Shown: positions 33,443 through 42,692 of the stretch, piece by piece
Position numbering within the stretch: position 1 is the first letter of the stretch
Layout of the letters: each line of letters begins with the position of its first letter
Origin: JABFXX01 sp964419605
Lineage (GTDB): Bacteria; Myxococcota_A; Polyangia; Haliangiales; Haliangiaceae
Direction of reading: 5' to 3'
Length of the DNA stretch: 64,000 bases
Assembly: GCA_964419605.1 (NCBI GenBank)
Contig: CAYQQM010000013.1
Span: 10,679 to 74,678 of the forward strand
The notes under the pieces: model-generated
Databases searched by the model: none
What the model saw: only the letters and a program-made list of their open reading frames with translations
Told to the model about the DNA's origin: nothing
Program-made: the position numbers and the translations under genes

Positions 33443-33697
33443 TTATCCGTACTTAACCTTGAGCGCGATGATGCCGAACTGAAGCAGGAGCGTCACCATG
33501 TTCGCCACGATCACCGGCAGCGAATGGATCGAGAGCCCGTAGAGCAGCCACAGGGCTACACCCATGCTGAAGGTGGTCACCATGCCCCATGACAGATCAC
33601 CCGTGGATTTCGAATTCCACGCTTTCTGCAGTTGAGGAATAAACGCAACTGTCGTCAGCGTTCCGGCCGCCAGACCGAGCGTCGTGATGCCATCCAT
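33443..33697 (-). CDS. SemiSWEET-type sugar transporter
   Basis: 84 aa with three membrane helices and the PQ-loop motif (TVAFIPQLQKAW) in helix 1, ending FGIIALKVKYG. Length and layout match bacterial SemiSWEETs, which dimerise to move sugars down a gradient. It is convergent with the AgmX-like gene (23 bp between stops). It lies in the block bracketed by the 115-bp direct repeats. Confidence 0.9.
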   Translation of the reverse strand: MDGITTLGLAAGTLTTVAFIPQLQKAWNSKSTGDLSWGMVTTFSMGVALWLLYGLSIHSLPVIVANMVTLLLQFGIIALKVKYG

Positions 33698-34073
33698 GCG
33701 TACACCCTTCTTATCAGCGGAAGCATCTGATCATAACACAGCGGAGCGATACCCGAGGTCGCGACCCCCTTGGGCGCGGCGCACCTAGCGGGCCCAGGAC
33801 GCCAATTCGGCCCGCAAGCACCGCTTCGCTGCGCAATTCGGTCGCAGATGACGTCTGAATCTCTGGAGCGCGACGACAGCTGCAGTCAGAAGCCGAGTCC
33901 CACGACGCGTCGGCGTTTCGCGTACCGCCAGGTCGCGCGCTTGTCATGATTGGCAATTCGCTAATCGCAACGCCATTGGAAAGCCACTGTTTAGGAGTCG
34001 GGCGAACGCTCCGCGGCCGTCCCACGAGCTACCGTCAGCGAACCGAGTGTCAAAGCATGGGAGCGCCATCGGC
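33698..34073. other. 376-bp gap without a recognisable gene
   Basis: Lies between the SemiSWEET start and the stop of the DUF4143 ATPase. Short frames exist on both strands, but none has family features. I see no terminator, tRNA or complete repeat. A short CCCCCTTGGGCGCGG near 33767 may be a decayed remnant of the palindromic unit. Confidence 0.4.
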
Positions 34074-35270
34074 TCAACGCTTGCCGGCGATGGCGGCGAT
34101 GGCCTGAAATAGTTCACTGCCCGGATCACCAATGGTGCACCACGGTAGCGCAGTAATGCTCTGATCCATGGCGAGTGCGCGCGGAGCGCGGCACACAATG
34201 AATGCTTTGTCGCCGCCGTACTCGCGGAGAAAGACGTGGAGGTGGCGGGCATCGCTGGTTCTTGGCCGGTCGCTCCACTTCGCTTCGATCGGAACCAACC
34301 GCCCCTGGTGTTCAACCACCCAGTCAACTTCAGGGCCACCTGGATCTCGCCAGAACCGGAGCTTGGCACCAGGGAGGTGTAACCGGAGCATTCGGATAAG
34401 CTCGAGCCCAATCATGTGCTCAAAAAGTTCGCCCATGCGCGACGGCCCCAGTTGCGTGCCCTCGGCAGCAGCCAGGCGCCGAACGCCCAAATCAAACAGA
34501 AGATACCGACAGCTCTTCGTAAGGCGCTTGCGCGTTGCAGATTTGGTGATGGGTTCGATTCGCTCGGCGATCAGACAATCGACCAAGATCTCGAGATACC
34601 CTTGTACGGTTGGCGCGCTTACACCAATCTCCGATGCAATCGCACTCGCATTCACGATGCGTCCGGATTCAAGCGCCGCGCATTCAAGAAACCGGGAAAA
34701 TGGTGCCATCTTCTTTACCAAAGCCTCTTGGCGGACCTCCTCCTCAAGATAGGTCTCTACGTACGACCGAAGGTCGGATTCGCGATCGGTTTCATCTTCT
34801 TGGGAGCGAATACCGGGCAGCGATCCTTCAAGCAATAGTTGGGGTAGCGTCGGAGAAGCATCTTCCTCGAGCGTCAGCGGATCGAGGCGAAGGGAGACGA
34901 CCCTCCCAGGCAACAAGTTCACCTCGGAATGGCGCCGCAGCTTGCGAGCCGACGAGCCCGTCAACACAAACTGGGCTTGTACCTTGTCGATAAGTTCTTG
35001 GGCCACGTCGAGCAACTGCGGAACTTTCTGGATCTCGTCAACAACGATCACCGGCTTCTTCATCCGCAAACCGCGGACCGTGTCGGCAAGCACCGACGGA
35101 TCGCGCTCGAACCGCTGGCGTTCTCGCGGAGAAATGAGCTCGATGACGAGGTCGGGGTTCAGTCTGCGAAGCAACGTCGTCTTGCCGGTTTGACGCGGTC
35201 CCAACAAGAGCACACTCTTCCCGCGCTCCAGATGGCGCGTCAGAGCAGCTTCGAGCGTCCTCTTGAACAT
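34074..35270 (-). CDS. AAA ATPase with DUF4143 domain
   Basis: 398 aa. Walker A is GPRQTGKTT (K30), Walker B PVIVVDEIQ and sensor-1 FVLTGSSARKLRR, all in the order of the AAA_14 family. The C-terminal half matches DUF4143: a helix-turn-helix-like SASAIASEIGVSAPTVQGYLE-type segment (from residue about 218), then GPEVDWVVEHQGRLVPIEAKW, which resembles a restriction-nuclease-like core (E/D...E-x-K). These proteins are widespread, often horizontally acquired and of unclear function. It sits directly next to an AT-rich gap inside the region bracketed by direct repeats, consistent with acquisition. Confidence 0.9.
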   Translation of the reverse strand: MFKRTLEAALTRHLERGKSVLLLGPRQTGKTTLLRRLNPDLVIELISPRERQRFERDPSVLADTVRGLRMKKPVIVVDEIQKVPQLLDVAQELIDKVQAQFVLTGSSARKLRRHSEVNLLPGRVVSLRLDPLTLEEDASPTLPQLLLEGSLPGIRSQEDETDRESDLRSYVETYLEEEVRQEALVKKMAPFSRFLECAALESGRIVNASAIASEIGVSAPTVQGYLEILVDCLIAERIEPITKSATRKRLTKSCRYLLFDLGVRRLAAAEGTQLGPSRMGELFEHMIGLELIRMLRLHLPGAKLRFWRDPGGPEVDWVVEHQGRLVPIEAKWSDRPRTSDARHLHVFLREYGGDKAFIVCRAPRALAMDQSITALPWCTIGDPGSELFQAIAAIAGKR

Positions 35271-35760
35271 CCAAAGTATACTTTCATAATTCGACGTATT
35301 TGTAATCCAATAGTTTATTTTTACGGAGAGCGATTTAAGTATTTAATATTATTGATTAATATCAGCATGCGCGATGCGCAAACATAGGCATGATGCTGCG
35401 TGGCGGACGGGTCGTCGACCCACGCCAGAAGGTTTGCAATCGCGGCGTTGTGACCGAGCGTACACCTTTGCTCCAACGTGGCGCCGCATGATCGGCCCGG
35501 ATTGACGCGATTGCCCCGCTACGGCACGGGGCCAGCGTTTGCGCAGGAGCGGCTGACGCTTGAGCGGTGTCCTTGCGAGCGCCGCGAGAAACGAGAAGCT
35601 CAGGGCGAGCATCAGCGCGCGTCGGGTTGAGATGCGCAAGGTCGTCGGCCGGATCAAAGGTGGATGGCTCATCAAAGCGCTACGGCGGGCCAAGTAGGCC
35701 GGCGCAGAGATCGAGCGCCTACCCTTGTCACTTTGAAAAGCGAGGCCGGTTCCGCCGCAG
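35271..35760. other. 490-bp gap: AT-rich stretch plus repeat copy B
   Basis: Bases 35276-35365 are strikingly AT-rich for this genome (runs such as TATTTAATATTATTGATTAA). They may hold the promoter of the DUF4143 ATPase, which starts at 35270 and reads away from them. From 35609 the 115-bp duplicate of the synthase gene's 3' end follows. I see no convincing gene in the rest. Confidence 0.6.
35609..35724. repeat. Direct repeat, copy B (duplicated gene end, non-coding)
   Basis: Near-identical to 32590-32704 but with an extra G near its start, so it no longer continues any upstream reading frame. It is a scar of a duplication or integration event rather than part of a gene. Confidence 0.9.
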
Positions 35761-36120
35761 CTACTGAAGGATGCAGACCTTTGCTGAGCCTGCGGGATTG
35801 AGCGTGCTCTTCTCAACGCAGTGATAGCCGTCGCGGCAATCGCTTTGTTGTGAGCATTCCAGCACGCAGATGCCATTGTTCTCTTGAATGCAGGCCGCAC
35901 CTTCGGGGCAGTCCGACTGCTTGACGCAATCCTTGACACAGCTACCGGCTGGAAAATCGGCGTCCACGACACACTTGGAGCCGTCGGCACATGACCCGGA
36001 TGGGCCGCCAGATGTCGTGCAACTGCCTCCGACGACCCGGCCGTCCTTGCCTACATCCTCGCTCCCGCATCCCGAAACCATCAGCAACACAGCAGCGACA
36101 ATAGAAGTCCAACGCACCAT
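35761..36120 (-). CDS. Small cysteine-rich lipoprotein
   Basis: 119 aa. Signal peptide with lipobox (VAAVLLMVSGC). The mature part has about 12 cysteines in repeated patterns of the type C-x(3)-SDC-x(5)-C (KQSDCPEGAAC, QQSDCRDGYHC). Such disulfide-rich surface lipoproteins are common in myxobacteria and are mostly uncharacterised. It is transcribed towards repeat copy B and is divergent from the amidotransferase gene. No catalytic motif is seen. Confidence 0.8.
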   Translation of the reverse strand: MVRWTSIVAAVLLMVSGCGSEDVGKDGRVVGGSCTTSGGPSGSCADGSKCVVDADFPAGSCVKDCVKQSDCPEGAACIQENNGICVLECSQQSDCRDGYHCVEKSTLNPAGSAKVCILQ

Positions 36121-36374
36121 CGCGCGATCCTATCCGGTCTCCGCCTTGTGATCCAATTCGCTCCCGATAATCCGCCGTTTCACGGCTCGGCTTCGCTGCA
36201 CCGTGCGGGGGCGTTCGTAGCCTGAGGGCACGTCGTCGTAAGTCTATGTATTAACACAGTGTTTGTGGGCGTGACGCTCTGCAACGTCGGTAGCGGCTGC
36301 ACGTCGCGGATCCTCGCATCACTACGTGCCTCGCGGCTTGCGTTGTTGCGGTTGTGCGCGCTAAATGACCGCCT

Positions 36375-38324
36375 GTGTGCGGTATCTTTGGCGCAGCGTT
36401 TGTCGCGAGCGCATATGACGCGGCGGTGGCTCGCCGCACCATCACAGCGCTGTTTGCGTTTAGCGAATCGCGGGGTCGGGAGGCGGCGGGAATTGCGATT
36501 GACGATGGCGGCGCCATCAACATCTACAAACAGGCCGGCAGCGTTACCGAGTTCTTGGCCCGGCCTCGACTACAGCGACTTCTCGACGAGTCTCTTCAAG
36601 CGACGCTACCTGGGCCGTACGTAGCCGCGGTAGGGCATTCGCGGTTAGCCACCAACGGGTCGCAGGCGAGCGACGACAATAACCAGCCGGTTGCCCACAA
36701 GAGCGTGGTGGGGTTTCACAACGGCATCATCGTTAACGATGCAGCTCTGCGTGCCAAGCACGAAGCGCTTGCGCTGCGAGGAGACCTCGATAGCGAGGTG
36801 TTGTTTGCGCTGGTCGATGCTCACCTGGCGCGGACCGAAAATCCGATCGTGGCAGCGCGCGATACGTTTGCCGAGGTGGAAGGCTCTGCCTCGATTGCGG
36901 CGCTGTTGTCCGAGTACCCGCACCTGTTGTTGGCTACCAACACGGGGTCACTGTTCCGAGTGTGGAGTCGTTCGCGTGGAGTTTTCGCTTTCGCGTCCGA
37001 GCGGTTCATTTTACAGCGGCTGTGCGAGGAGATGCCCGAGATGTTTGAGGTCGAGTCGATCGATCAGGTGAAAGCGGGCACGGGCTGCCTCATTGCGCTC
37101 CGCGATCTACAAGCCGAAGCTTTCGATCTCGCTCCCCGCTACGCGGCTCCAAGCGAACCAGCGGCGCAGACCGAGCACGGGTTCGCAAAACGTCCTCGCG
37201 TGGAGTGGGTCGACCGTGCAAAGGTGCAAAAGGAGTTGCGGCGGTGTGTGCGTTGCATTCTTCCGGAGTCGTATCCCTATGTCGACTTCGATGAACAGGG
37301 CGTGTGCCACTACTGTCGAACGTGGAAAAAGATCACGCCCAAAGGGGAAGAAGCGCTGTTGCGCGCGGTTGAACCCTATCGATCGAAGGATGGCAGCCCG
37401 GATGTTATTCTTGCCTTCAGCGGCGGGCGCGATTCCTCCTACGGGCTTCACTATGTGAAAACGGTGCTCGGGATGAATCCCGTCGCGTTTACGTACGATT
37501 GGGGCATGGTAACGGATTTAGCTCGGCGCAATCAGGCCCGAATGTGCGCCAAGCTCGGCGTCGAGCACATCGTCCGCTCGGCGGACATTGTGGCCAAGCG
37601 GCGCTATGTTCGACGCAACGTCGAGGCATGGATCAAGCGACCCGAGCTCGGCATGGTCACTCTGTTTATGGCAGGTGACAAGGAGTTTTATTCACACGCT
37701 CGCGAGCTGCGAAAAGAGACCGGAATTCGCCTGGTCATTTTTTGCACCGGCAATATGATCGAAGACGCGCCCTATAAAACTGGGCTCTGTGGTGTGCCGC
37801 AGGACGACCACGGCAACATCCTGACCGCGATGTCGTTGCGAAACAAGCTGGGGCTCCTCTGGTATTACGGAAAAAACTACGCGCTCAATCCGGCGTATTT
37901 CAATGAGTCGCTGGTCGACACAGCCAATGCGTTTTGGCAGACCTTTGTCGTGAAAGACGATTTTTTGTACCTATTTAGCTATCTCGAATGGCGCGAAAAA
38001 GTGATCGTCGACACCATTCGCAATCTGTACGACTGGGAAATCGCTACCGACACGACGACCACGTGGCGTATCGGCGATGGGACGGCCGCATTCTACAACT
38101 ACATTTATCAGACCATGGCGGGGTTTACTGAAGACGACGTGATGTTGGCCAACATGGTACGGGAAGGACATCTTACGCGCGACGAGGCGATGGAGCGCAT
38201 GCAAGAGTTTTCCAAGCCGCGGTGGCCGTCGATTCGGGAATATGCCCAGCTAATCGGCTTCAGCCTGGATGAAGTAGTGTCCGCGATCAACGCAGCTCCG
38301 CGTTTGCACGACGATTTGGGTTAG
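36375..38324 (+). CDS. Glutaminase (class II GATase) fused to N-acetyl sugar amidotransferase
   Basis: 649 aa. GTG 36375 puts the nucleophile Cys at position 2 (CGIFGAAF), as required for N-terminal-nucleophile glutaminases; HSRLATNG and GFHNGIIVND complete that site. From about residue 285 a four-cysteine zinc-ribbon (CVRC and CHYC) leads into a PP-loop ATPase (LAFSGGRDSSYGLHY, about residue 352), as in WbpG/PseA-type N-acetyl sugar amidotransferases that convert a sugar carboxyl or keto group to an amidino group. In those pathways the glutaminase is normally a separate protein (HisH-like); here a GlmS-type one is fused. The flippase gene follows 18 bp downstream, supporting a surface-glycan role. 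Confidence 0.85.
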   Translation: MCGIFGAAFVASAYDAAVARRTITALFAFSESRGREAAGIAIDDGGAINIYKQAGSVTEFLARPRLQRLLDESLQATLPGPYVAAVGHSRLATNGSQASDDNNQPVAHKSVVGFHNGIIVNDAALRAKHEALALRGDLDSEVLFALVDAHLARTENPIVAARDTFAEVEGSASIAALLSEYPHLLLATNTGSLFRVWSRSRGVFAFASERFILQRLCEEMPEMFEVESIDQVKAGTGCLIALRDLQAEAFDLAPRYAAPSEPAAQTEHGFAKRPRVEWVDRAKVQKELRRCVRCILPESYPYVDFDEQGVCHYCRTWKKITPKGEEALLRAVEPYRSKDGSPDVILAFSGGRDSSYGLHYVKTVLGMNPVAFTYDWGMVTDLARRNQARMCAKLGVEHIVRSADIVAKRRYVRRNVEAWIKRPELGMVTLFMAGDKEFYSHARELRKETGIRLVIFCTGNMIEDAPYKTGLCGVPQDDHGNILTAMSLRNKLGLLWYYGKNYALNPAYFNESLVDTANAFWQTFVVKDDFLYLFSYLEWREKVIVDTIRNLYDWEIATDTTTTWRIGDGTAAFYNYIYQTMAGFTEDDVMLANMVREGHLTRDEAMERMQEFSKPRWPSIREYAQLIGFSLDEVVSAINAAPRLHDDLG

Positions 38325-38342
38325 CGCCGCGGCGAGTTCTAG

Positions 38343-39653
38343 GTGAGTTTACGCCGCAACATTCTGTGGAACCTGATTCCGGTTGGCTTACTGGGGCTGG
38401 TCGGGCTGGGCGCCAATGTAGCGATTGCGCGCTGGCGGGGGCCGGCGGCACTTGGAGTATTCAATCAGGTAACGACGGCGTACTTTATTGCAGCAGTCCT
38501 TGGCGCATTTGGCTTGCCGCCTGCGGTGTTGCGCGGTGTGGCGACGGTGGGGGCAGCCCGCGATGAGGTGCGAGTTGCAGAACTGACCGCCGCTGCAGCC
38601 GCAATGGCTACTGTTGCGGGTGCGGTTGTCGCCGCAGCGCTTGCCATGTTGTCGGGTGTTCTCGCCGCGTGGTGGGGGAGCCCCGAAACCGGCGAAGGCC
38701 TGTTGTGGGTGGCGCCGGGTGCGTTGTTTTTCGTGATCAACAAGGTTCTGCTGGCAGTGGTGAATGGCCGCGGTCGCATGCGCGCGTTCGCCATCTATAC
38801 CTCGGTGCGGTATGCGATGATTGGCGTTGGGCTTGCGTGCGTGTTTGCACTGTCCGATCGAACCGGGCCGTTGGGCGCGGTGTGGACGATTGCTGAAGGC
38901 GTGCTGCTGATCGTACTCGTAGCCGAAACGGCTGCGTCGTTGCCGTGGCGCGCCGTGACGCCGCGATGGCGGCAGCACTGCGCGGCGTTGTGGGCGTACG
39001 GCGGTAGGAGTTTGCCCGCGACGCTCGGTGTGGAATTGAACTCTCGCATGGATGTATGGGTCTTGGGCGCGCTGACGACGGATGCGGCGATGGGGGTGTA
39101 CTCGCTGGTAGCTACCGTTGGAGAAGGGGTGATGCAGTTTGCATTGCTCGCGCAAAACAATCTCAATCCAACGCTCGTGAGACTAACCCCTGACGAATTG
39201 GCCCCGTTCGTGGGGCGCGTGCAACGGTGGTTCATGCCCCTGTTTATCGGAATTTGTGGTGTCGCGACGGTGGTGTATTCGGTGGGCGCTTCCCCGATCG
39301 CGGGTGCTGCGTTTAAAGGTGGGGTCGTTGCGTTTGCAACCTTGATGGCGGGGTGGAGCTTGGCCTCCTTCTATCTACCGTTCGCACAGGTGCTCGTGTT
39401 ACGCGGGCGTCCGCGTACCCACAGCGCGATCGTGAATGCAGGGTTGATGCTAAACATCGCTGTTACGTGGGCGTTGTTTGACGCAATTGGCATCGTCGCG
39501 GCCGCCGCTGGCGCAGCTGCAAGTGTCGTCGGCCAAATGCTTGCCACGCGCTATTTTGCAACTGCCGAAATGCGTCGGGCAGCCGAGTTCGCTCGCCCCG
39601 CGGCCACGATTAGCAGGCCGCACAGCGCACACACAACCAACCAGTGCCCGTAA
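38343..39653 (+). CDS. Wzx-like polysaccharide flippase
   Basis: 436 aa with about 12-14 predicted membrane helices and the N-terminal pattern RNILWNLIPVGLLGLVGLG, followed by ARWRGPAALGVFNQ, typical of the MOP-superfamily oligosaccharide flippases that move lipid-linked glycans across the inner membrane. GTG 38343 begins 18 bp after the amidotransferase stop. The last 34 codons overlap, tail to tail, the 3' end of the opposite-strand membrane gene (39551-39653), which is unusually long for a convergent overlap. Confidence 0.8.
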   Translation: MSLRRNILWNLIPVGLLGLVGLGANVAIARWRGPAALGVFNQVTTAYFIAAVLGAFGLPPAVLRGVATVGAARDEVRVAELTAAAAAMATVAGAVVAAALAMLSGVLAAWWGSPETGEGLLWVAPGALFFVINKVLLAVVNGRGRMRAFAIYTSVRYAMIGVGLACVFALSDRTGPLGAVWTIAEGVLLIVLVAETAASLPWRAVTPRWRQHCAALWAYGGRSLPATLGVELNSRMDVWVLGALTTDAAMGVYSLVATVGEGVMQFALLAQNNLNPTLVRLTPDELAPFVGRVQRWFMPLFIGICGVATVVYSVGASPIAGAAFKGGVVAFATLMAGWSLASFYLPFAQVLVLRGRPRTHSAIVNAGLMLNIAVTWALFDAIGIVAAAAGAAASVVGQMLATRYFATAEMRRAAEFARPAATISRPHSAHTTNQCP

Positions 39654-40894
39654 CGATAGTCGCGCGACGGCGCGATAAAGAACAGGCTCGCTTCGAGCCC
39701 TAACCCAGACAACATCAGCGCGCGCACTAGCGCATCGCGATAGCCGACAATGCCAACAAGCATAAGAATGGGGAGAAACCACGCTAACGTTGTCCATGAA
39801 AACCAAGCGGAGGCTGTGAGATAGGCGCGTTGAACCCGCGACCATTCTCCAGGTGGATCCGACGGCGCCCAGTGAAGCAGCGTACGCGTGTGGAGGTGTT
39901 TCCACCACAGGTCGGCGCGATGAGCCAGGTATTGGCGCGGATAGTCGGCGATGGTGGACCACCACGCCGCAAACAGCGCTTCGCGGACATCGCGAGGCAG
40001 AGGAGTCGTGACGCCGGTCATCGGCAAATCGAACAACGGTGCCTCACCCTCGATCAGCGGCAAGAAGTTTCCAGCTCGATGGACCTTGTTGAGATGCGCG
40101 TGAATGTCGGCGGTGACGCGCAGGCGAGTGCCAGCGAGGCGTTTTGCGAGGTCGGAGTCGGGCAGCACTGGCGACACGCGGTGGAGCGTGCCCGCGATGT
40201 CCATCACGGCGACCGAGTTGTACCAAAAGTACAGCTTGCGCGATGTCAGCGCCGCGTTGAACGCGAAAGCTCCAGTGACCATGGCGAGGCTTGCGAGCAG
40301 GCTGAGCGAGTAGCGTTTGAGCCACGGCATCCCAGGCCGAATTTCGAACACCAGAAATATTAACGGCACGGTAGCTGCGAACGCGTTGTGCCGCATCGCG
40401 GTACCCAGGCCGACGCATGCGAGTCCGAGAACGAGACGCCATCGGGGGACCGGCGCGTCACCCGGCGCTGGCGCCACCAAGAGCGAAAGGCCAAACATCA
40501 CCCAGCCGGCCATCGAACAGTCTTTCCAGATCGCGAAAAACACCAGCAAATTCTGCGGCAGCAGGCAAATGACGAGCGCGACCCACGCTGCCAGGCGTCG
40601 CTCCACGCGCGAAGCCAGCAGGCGATAACAGCCGACGACGAATAGACCGGTTTGCAACAGCAACATGCCCAATGGTCCGCGCACAACGAAATCGCACAGG
40701 CTCCATAGCCAAGCCATCGCGGGAGGATGGGCATCGGAGTAGATGCCGGTGCGCGCCTCTGCCAGCTGCTCGACCGAGTCGAAGGTCATCACCCCCGGAT
40801 AGGCGAGCAGCCACATGGTCATCCACGTGCCAATCACAACGCAGGCTGGGGGAACTTGGGCGACGAGTTGCACCGCCCTGGACGTTATGCGCAT
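39551..40894 (-). CDS. Polytopic membrane protein, GT-C-like (DUF6020-like)
   Basis: 447 aa with about 10 membrane helices. An early external loop carries acidic/His residues (MTFDSVEQLAEARTGIYSD, then AHPP) as in GT-C glycosyltransferases that use polyprenyl-phosphate sugars. The large loop at about 225-345 would be periplasmic, and it includes FAIWKDCSM-type conserved-looking segments earlier. I cannot confirm a family beyond resemblance to DUF6020 membrane proteins. It begins 10 bp downstream of the frameshifted gene and shares its strand. Confidence 0.65.
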   Translation of the reverse strand: MRITSRAVQLVAQVPPACVVIGTWMTMWLLAYPGVMTFDSVEQLAEARTGIYSDAHPPAMAWLWSLCDFVVRGPLGMLLLQTGLFVVGCYRLLASRVERRLAAWVALVICLLPQNLLVFFAIWKDCSMAGWVMFGLSLLVAPAPGDAPVPRWRLVLGLACVGLGTAMRHNAFAATVPLIFLVFEIRPGMPWLKRYSLSLLASLAMVTGAFAFNAALTSRKLYFWYNSVAVMDIAGTLHRVSPVLPDSDLAKRLAGTRLRVTADIHAHLNKVHRAGNFLPLIEGEAPLFDLPMTGVTTPLPRDVREALFAAWWSTIADYPRQYLAHRADLWWKHLHTRTLLHWAPSDPPGEWSRVQRAYLTASAWFSWTTLAWFLPILMLVGIVGYRDALVRALMLSGLGLEASLFFIAPSRDYRYGHWLVVCALCGLLIVAAGRANSAARRISAVAK

Positions 40895-40903
40895 TGGTAT
40901 CGA

Positions 40904-41520
40904 CTATTCGCTTCTATCTTCGTTGTTATCGCACTGTCGGTTGTCCAAACGACATAGCTGATACTCGAGGTTGCGAATCTTTTCTATGGTGTTCGTATGA
41001 TACGCAGTGACCTCAAAAATGAAGTCCCTAGGTGGAAGTTGGTTTTTCTCATCTAACGTTTTCATTCGTTTTGCGAACCGCTCTAATTGTTTCAATAGGG
41101 CTTCGTAGTTTTTTTGGACGTCTCCGGACAGCGCTTTATGGAGGGGTTCTGGATCCAAGTACCGTATTTTTTGACCGACTCCATGGAGTTTCTGCCGTAT
41201 TTGGATGAGCTTTGTGTGCATCTCCCTGAACGGATTCTTGTCGTTGTCGGGTGGCCGGGGGCTTCTTTTTCCGGTTTTTGGGGCGCTGGTTCCCGGTGCG
41301 AAACGGTAACCGCGGCGCCGTGCGCGTGCGCTGGACCGTTTGGTTCACCCGCTAGGTCGTGCCAGCCACGATCGCAAGGCGAGTACATACGAGGGAGATA
41401 GCGAGGTGGCTTCTGAATCGGGCCGGGCGGGGTTCCGGGAACCTCCGGCGCGTTGTCGCCGAGGCCCGGGTCTTGCGCTGCACGAGCGATCGTCTGCAAG
41501 GCATGCACGTCGTATGTCAT
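40904..41520 (-). pseudogene. Probably frameshifted gene of unknown function
   Basis: An open frame with good codon use starts at ATG 41520 (MTYDVHALQTIARAAQ...) and is Pro-rich. A different frame, open from about 41345 down to the stop at 40904, carries a convincing helical C-terminus (MHTKLIQIRQKLHGVGQKI ... NTIEKIRNLEYQLC). The two overlap around 41250-41340, next to runs of G and T (GGGGGCTTCTTTTTCC). A single-base shift there would join them into one ~190-aa protein. It may be a real pseudogene, a sequencing error or two genes. No homology is recognised; the AT content of the 3' part is higher than that of the neighbours. Confidence 0.45.
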
Positions 41521-41606
41521 CGCAGTGTCCCGGCTGTCCCGTTGTGTGCGCTACGCTAGCAGTTCACATCTGGGGTTGGCCAGGCCTTTGTATCGAGAGC
41601 TGCGGT

Positions 41607-42692
41607 TCAGCGAAGCAGGCGTGGCAAGCGAGGGTTCTGCGAGCGCCGCCACAAGATTCCATCGAGGATGTAGTGCGTGAGTTGAGGTGCGGCGAGTGCT
41701 GGCACGAGCATAGCGAGCGCGAAAGTTGACGCTGTGCCGCTGTCGCCAAATAACCACGGCCGATCGTGCCACACCGCGCGGTCCCACAGGAGTTCCTCGC
41801 AATACGCTACCGCCCACAAGGTGGCGAGAAATGGCAGAGCTCCTCGCGACAGCAAGCGTGCGGCCGGTCCGTGGGGGGCATCGACACTGGCGCTGCGGGC
41901 GTAGTGGAATACCAGGGCGAGATACGGAATGCCGTGGATAAATACATTCGTTACGGTAAACGCATAATCGGAGTTGGTTGCAACGATACCGACGTACCAG
42001 CATGCGGCCGTGGTCCCAACCACAGCGTGTTTGCCCCAATTCGTCGTTGGACCGTCCGCGGCATGCGCGCGGCGTCGATGCGCGGCGACAATCGCAGCGA
42101 GCACGTAGGCCACCAGCGCGATTGCCCAGACCGCACCAGCGCAGCGAGCGAAGTAACTGGGTAGTGGTACGAGGTCGCCTTCGCGCATCCACCAAAACGC
42201 TTTGGGTAGTTGAGTGTGCCATACCAACAATGGGCAAAGCGTTGCGGCATAGATGGCGGTGGCATCGATAGCCCGCCCGAGCCGCGAGTGTTCGCCGGCG
42301 CGTGCGCGATACATCGCGACCCATCCCCACTGCTGGCGAACGAAGTGAAAGATCGCGAGGTACGCGACCACGCGCCAAAAACTCGCTTCGCCTAATTGAT
42401 AGAGCGCAATGCCGATCAGCCACGCCGCGATGGGAACGACAAGATAGAGCGTGCGCCGGCGATGGAATTCCACCGGGTCGAGGTAGACGACAAACGCCGT
42501 TGACCATACATGAGCGACATCGACCATCAGAACGCCGATGATCCACGACCATTCAGGTCCATCGCCATTGGGTGGAACACCCAATGCCGGACCGAGCGCA
42601 ACCAGCCCAAGTGCGATTGCCGCAGTGCCGACGAAGATCGCTAGATCAAGACGCGGCGACCACAACCACGGCGAGCGCATCGGTGAGTTCAC
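41607..42692 (-). CDS. Polytopic membrane protein of unknown function
   Basis: 361 aa, about nine membrane helices with several conserved-looking His/Asp residues near their ends: FHFVRQQWGWVAM, GIPYLALVFHYAR and LTHYILDGILWRR. Such intramembrane His motifs suggest a metal-dependent membrane enzyme (as in Brp/Blh-type oxygenases), but I cannot assign a family. GTG 42692 overlaps the stop of the amine oxidase gene (GTGA), so the two are translationally coupled and may act in one pathway. Confidence 0.75.
   Translation of the reverse strand: MNSPMRSPWLWSPRLDLAIFVGTAAIALGLVALGPALGVPPNGDGPEWSWIIGVLMVDVAHVWSTAFVVYLDPVEFHRRRTLYLVVPIAAWLIGIALYQLGEASFWRVVAYLAIFHFVRQQWGWVAMYRARAGEHSRLGRAIDATAIYAATLCPLLVWHTQLPKAFWWMREGDLVPLPSYFARCAGAVWAIALVAYVLAAIVAAHRRRAHAADGPTTNWGKHAVVGTTAACWYVGIVATNSDYAFTVTNVFIHGIPYLALVFHYARSASVDAPHGPAARLLSRGALPFLATLWAVAYCEELLWDRAVWHDRPWLFGDSGTASTFALAMLVPALAAPQLTHYILDGILWRRSQNPRLPRLLR

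Noticed and set aside
36253..36263. Palindrome AACACAGTGTT upstream of the amidotransferase gene as operator
   Set aside because: Eleven bases with a single occurrence; too short to separate from chance.
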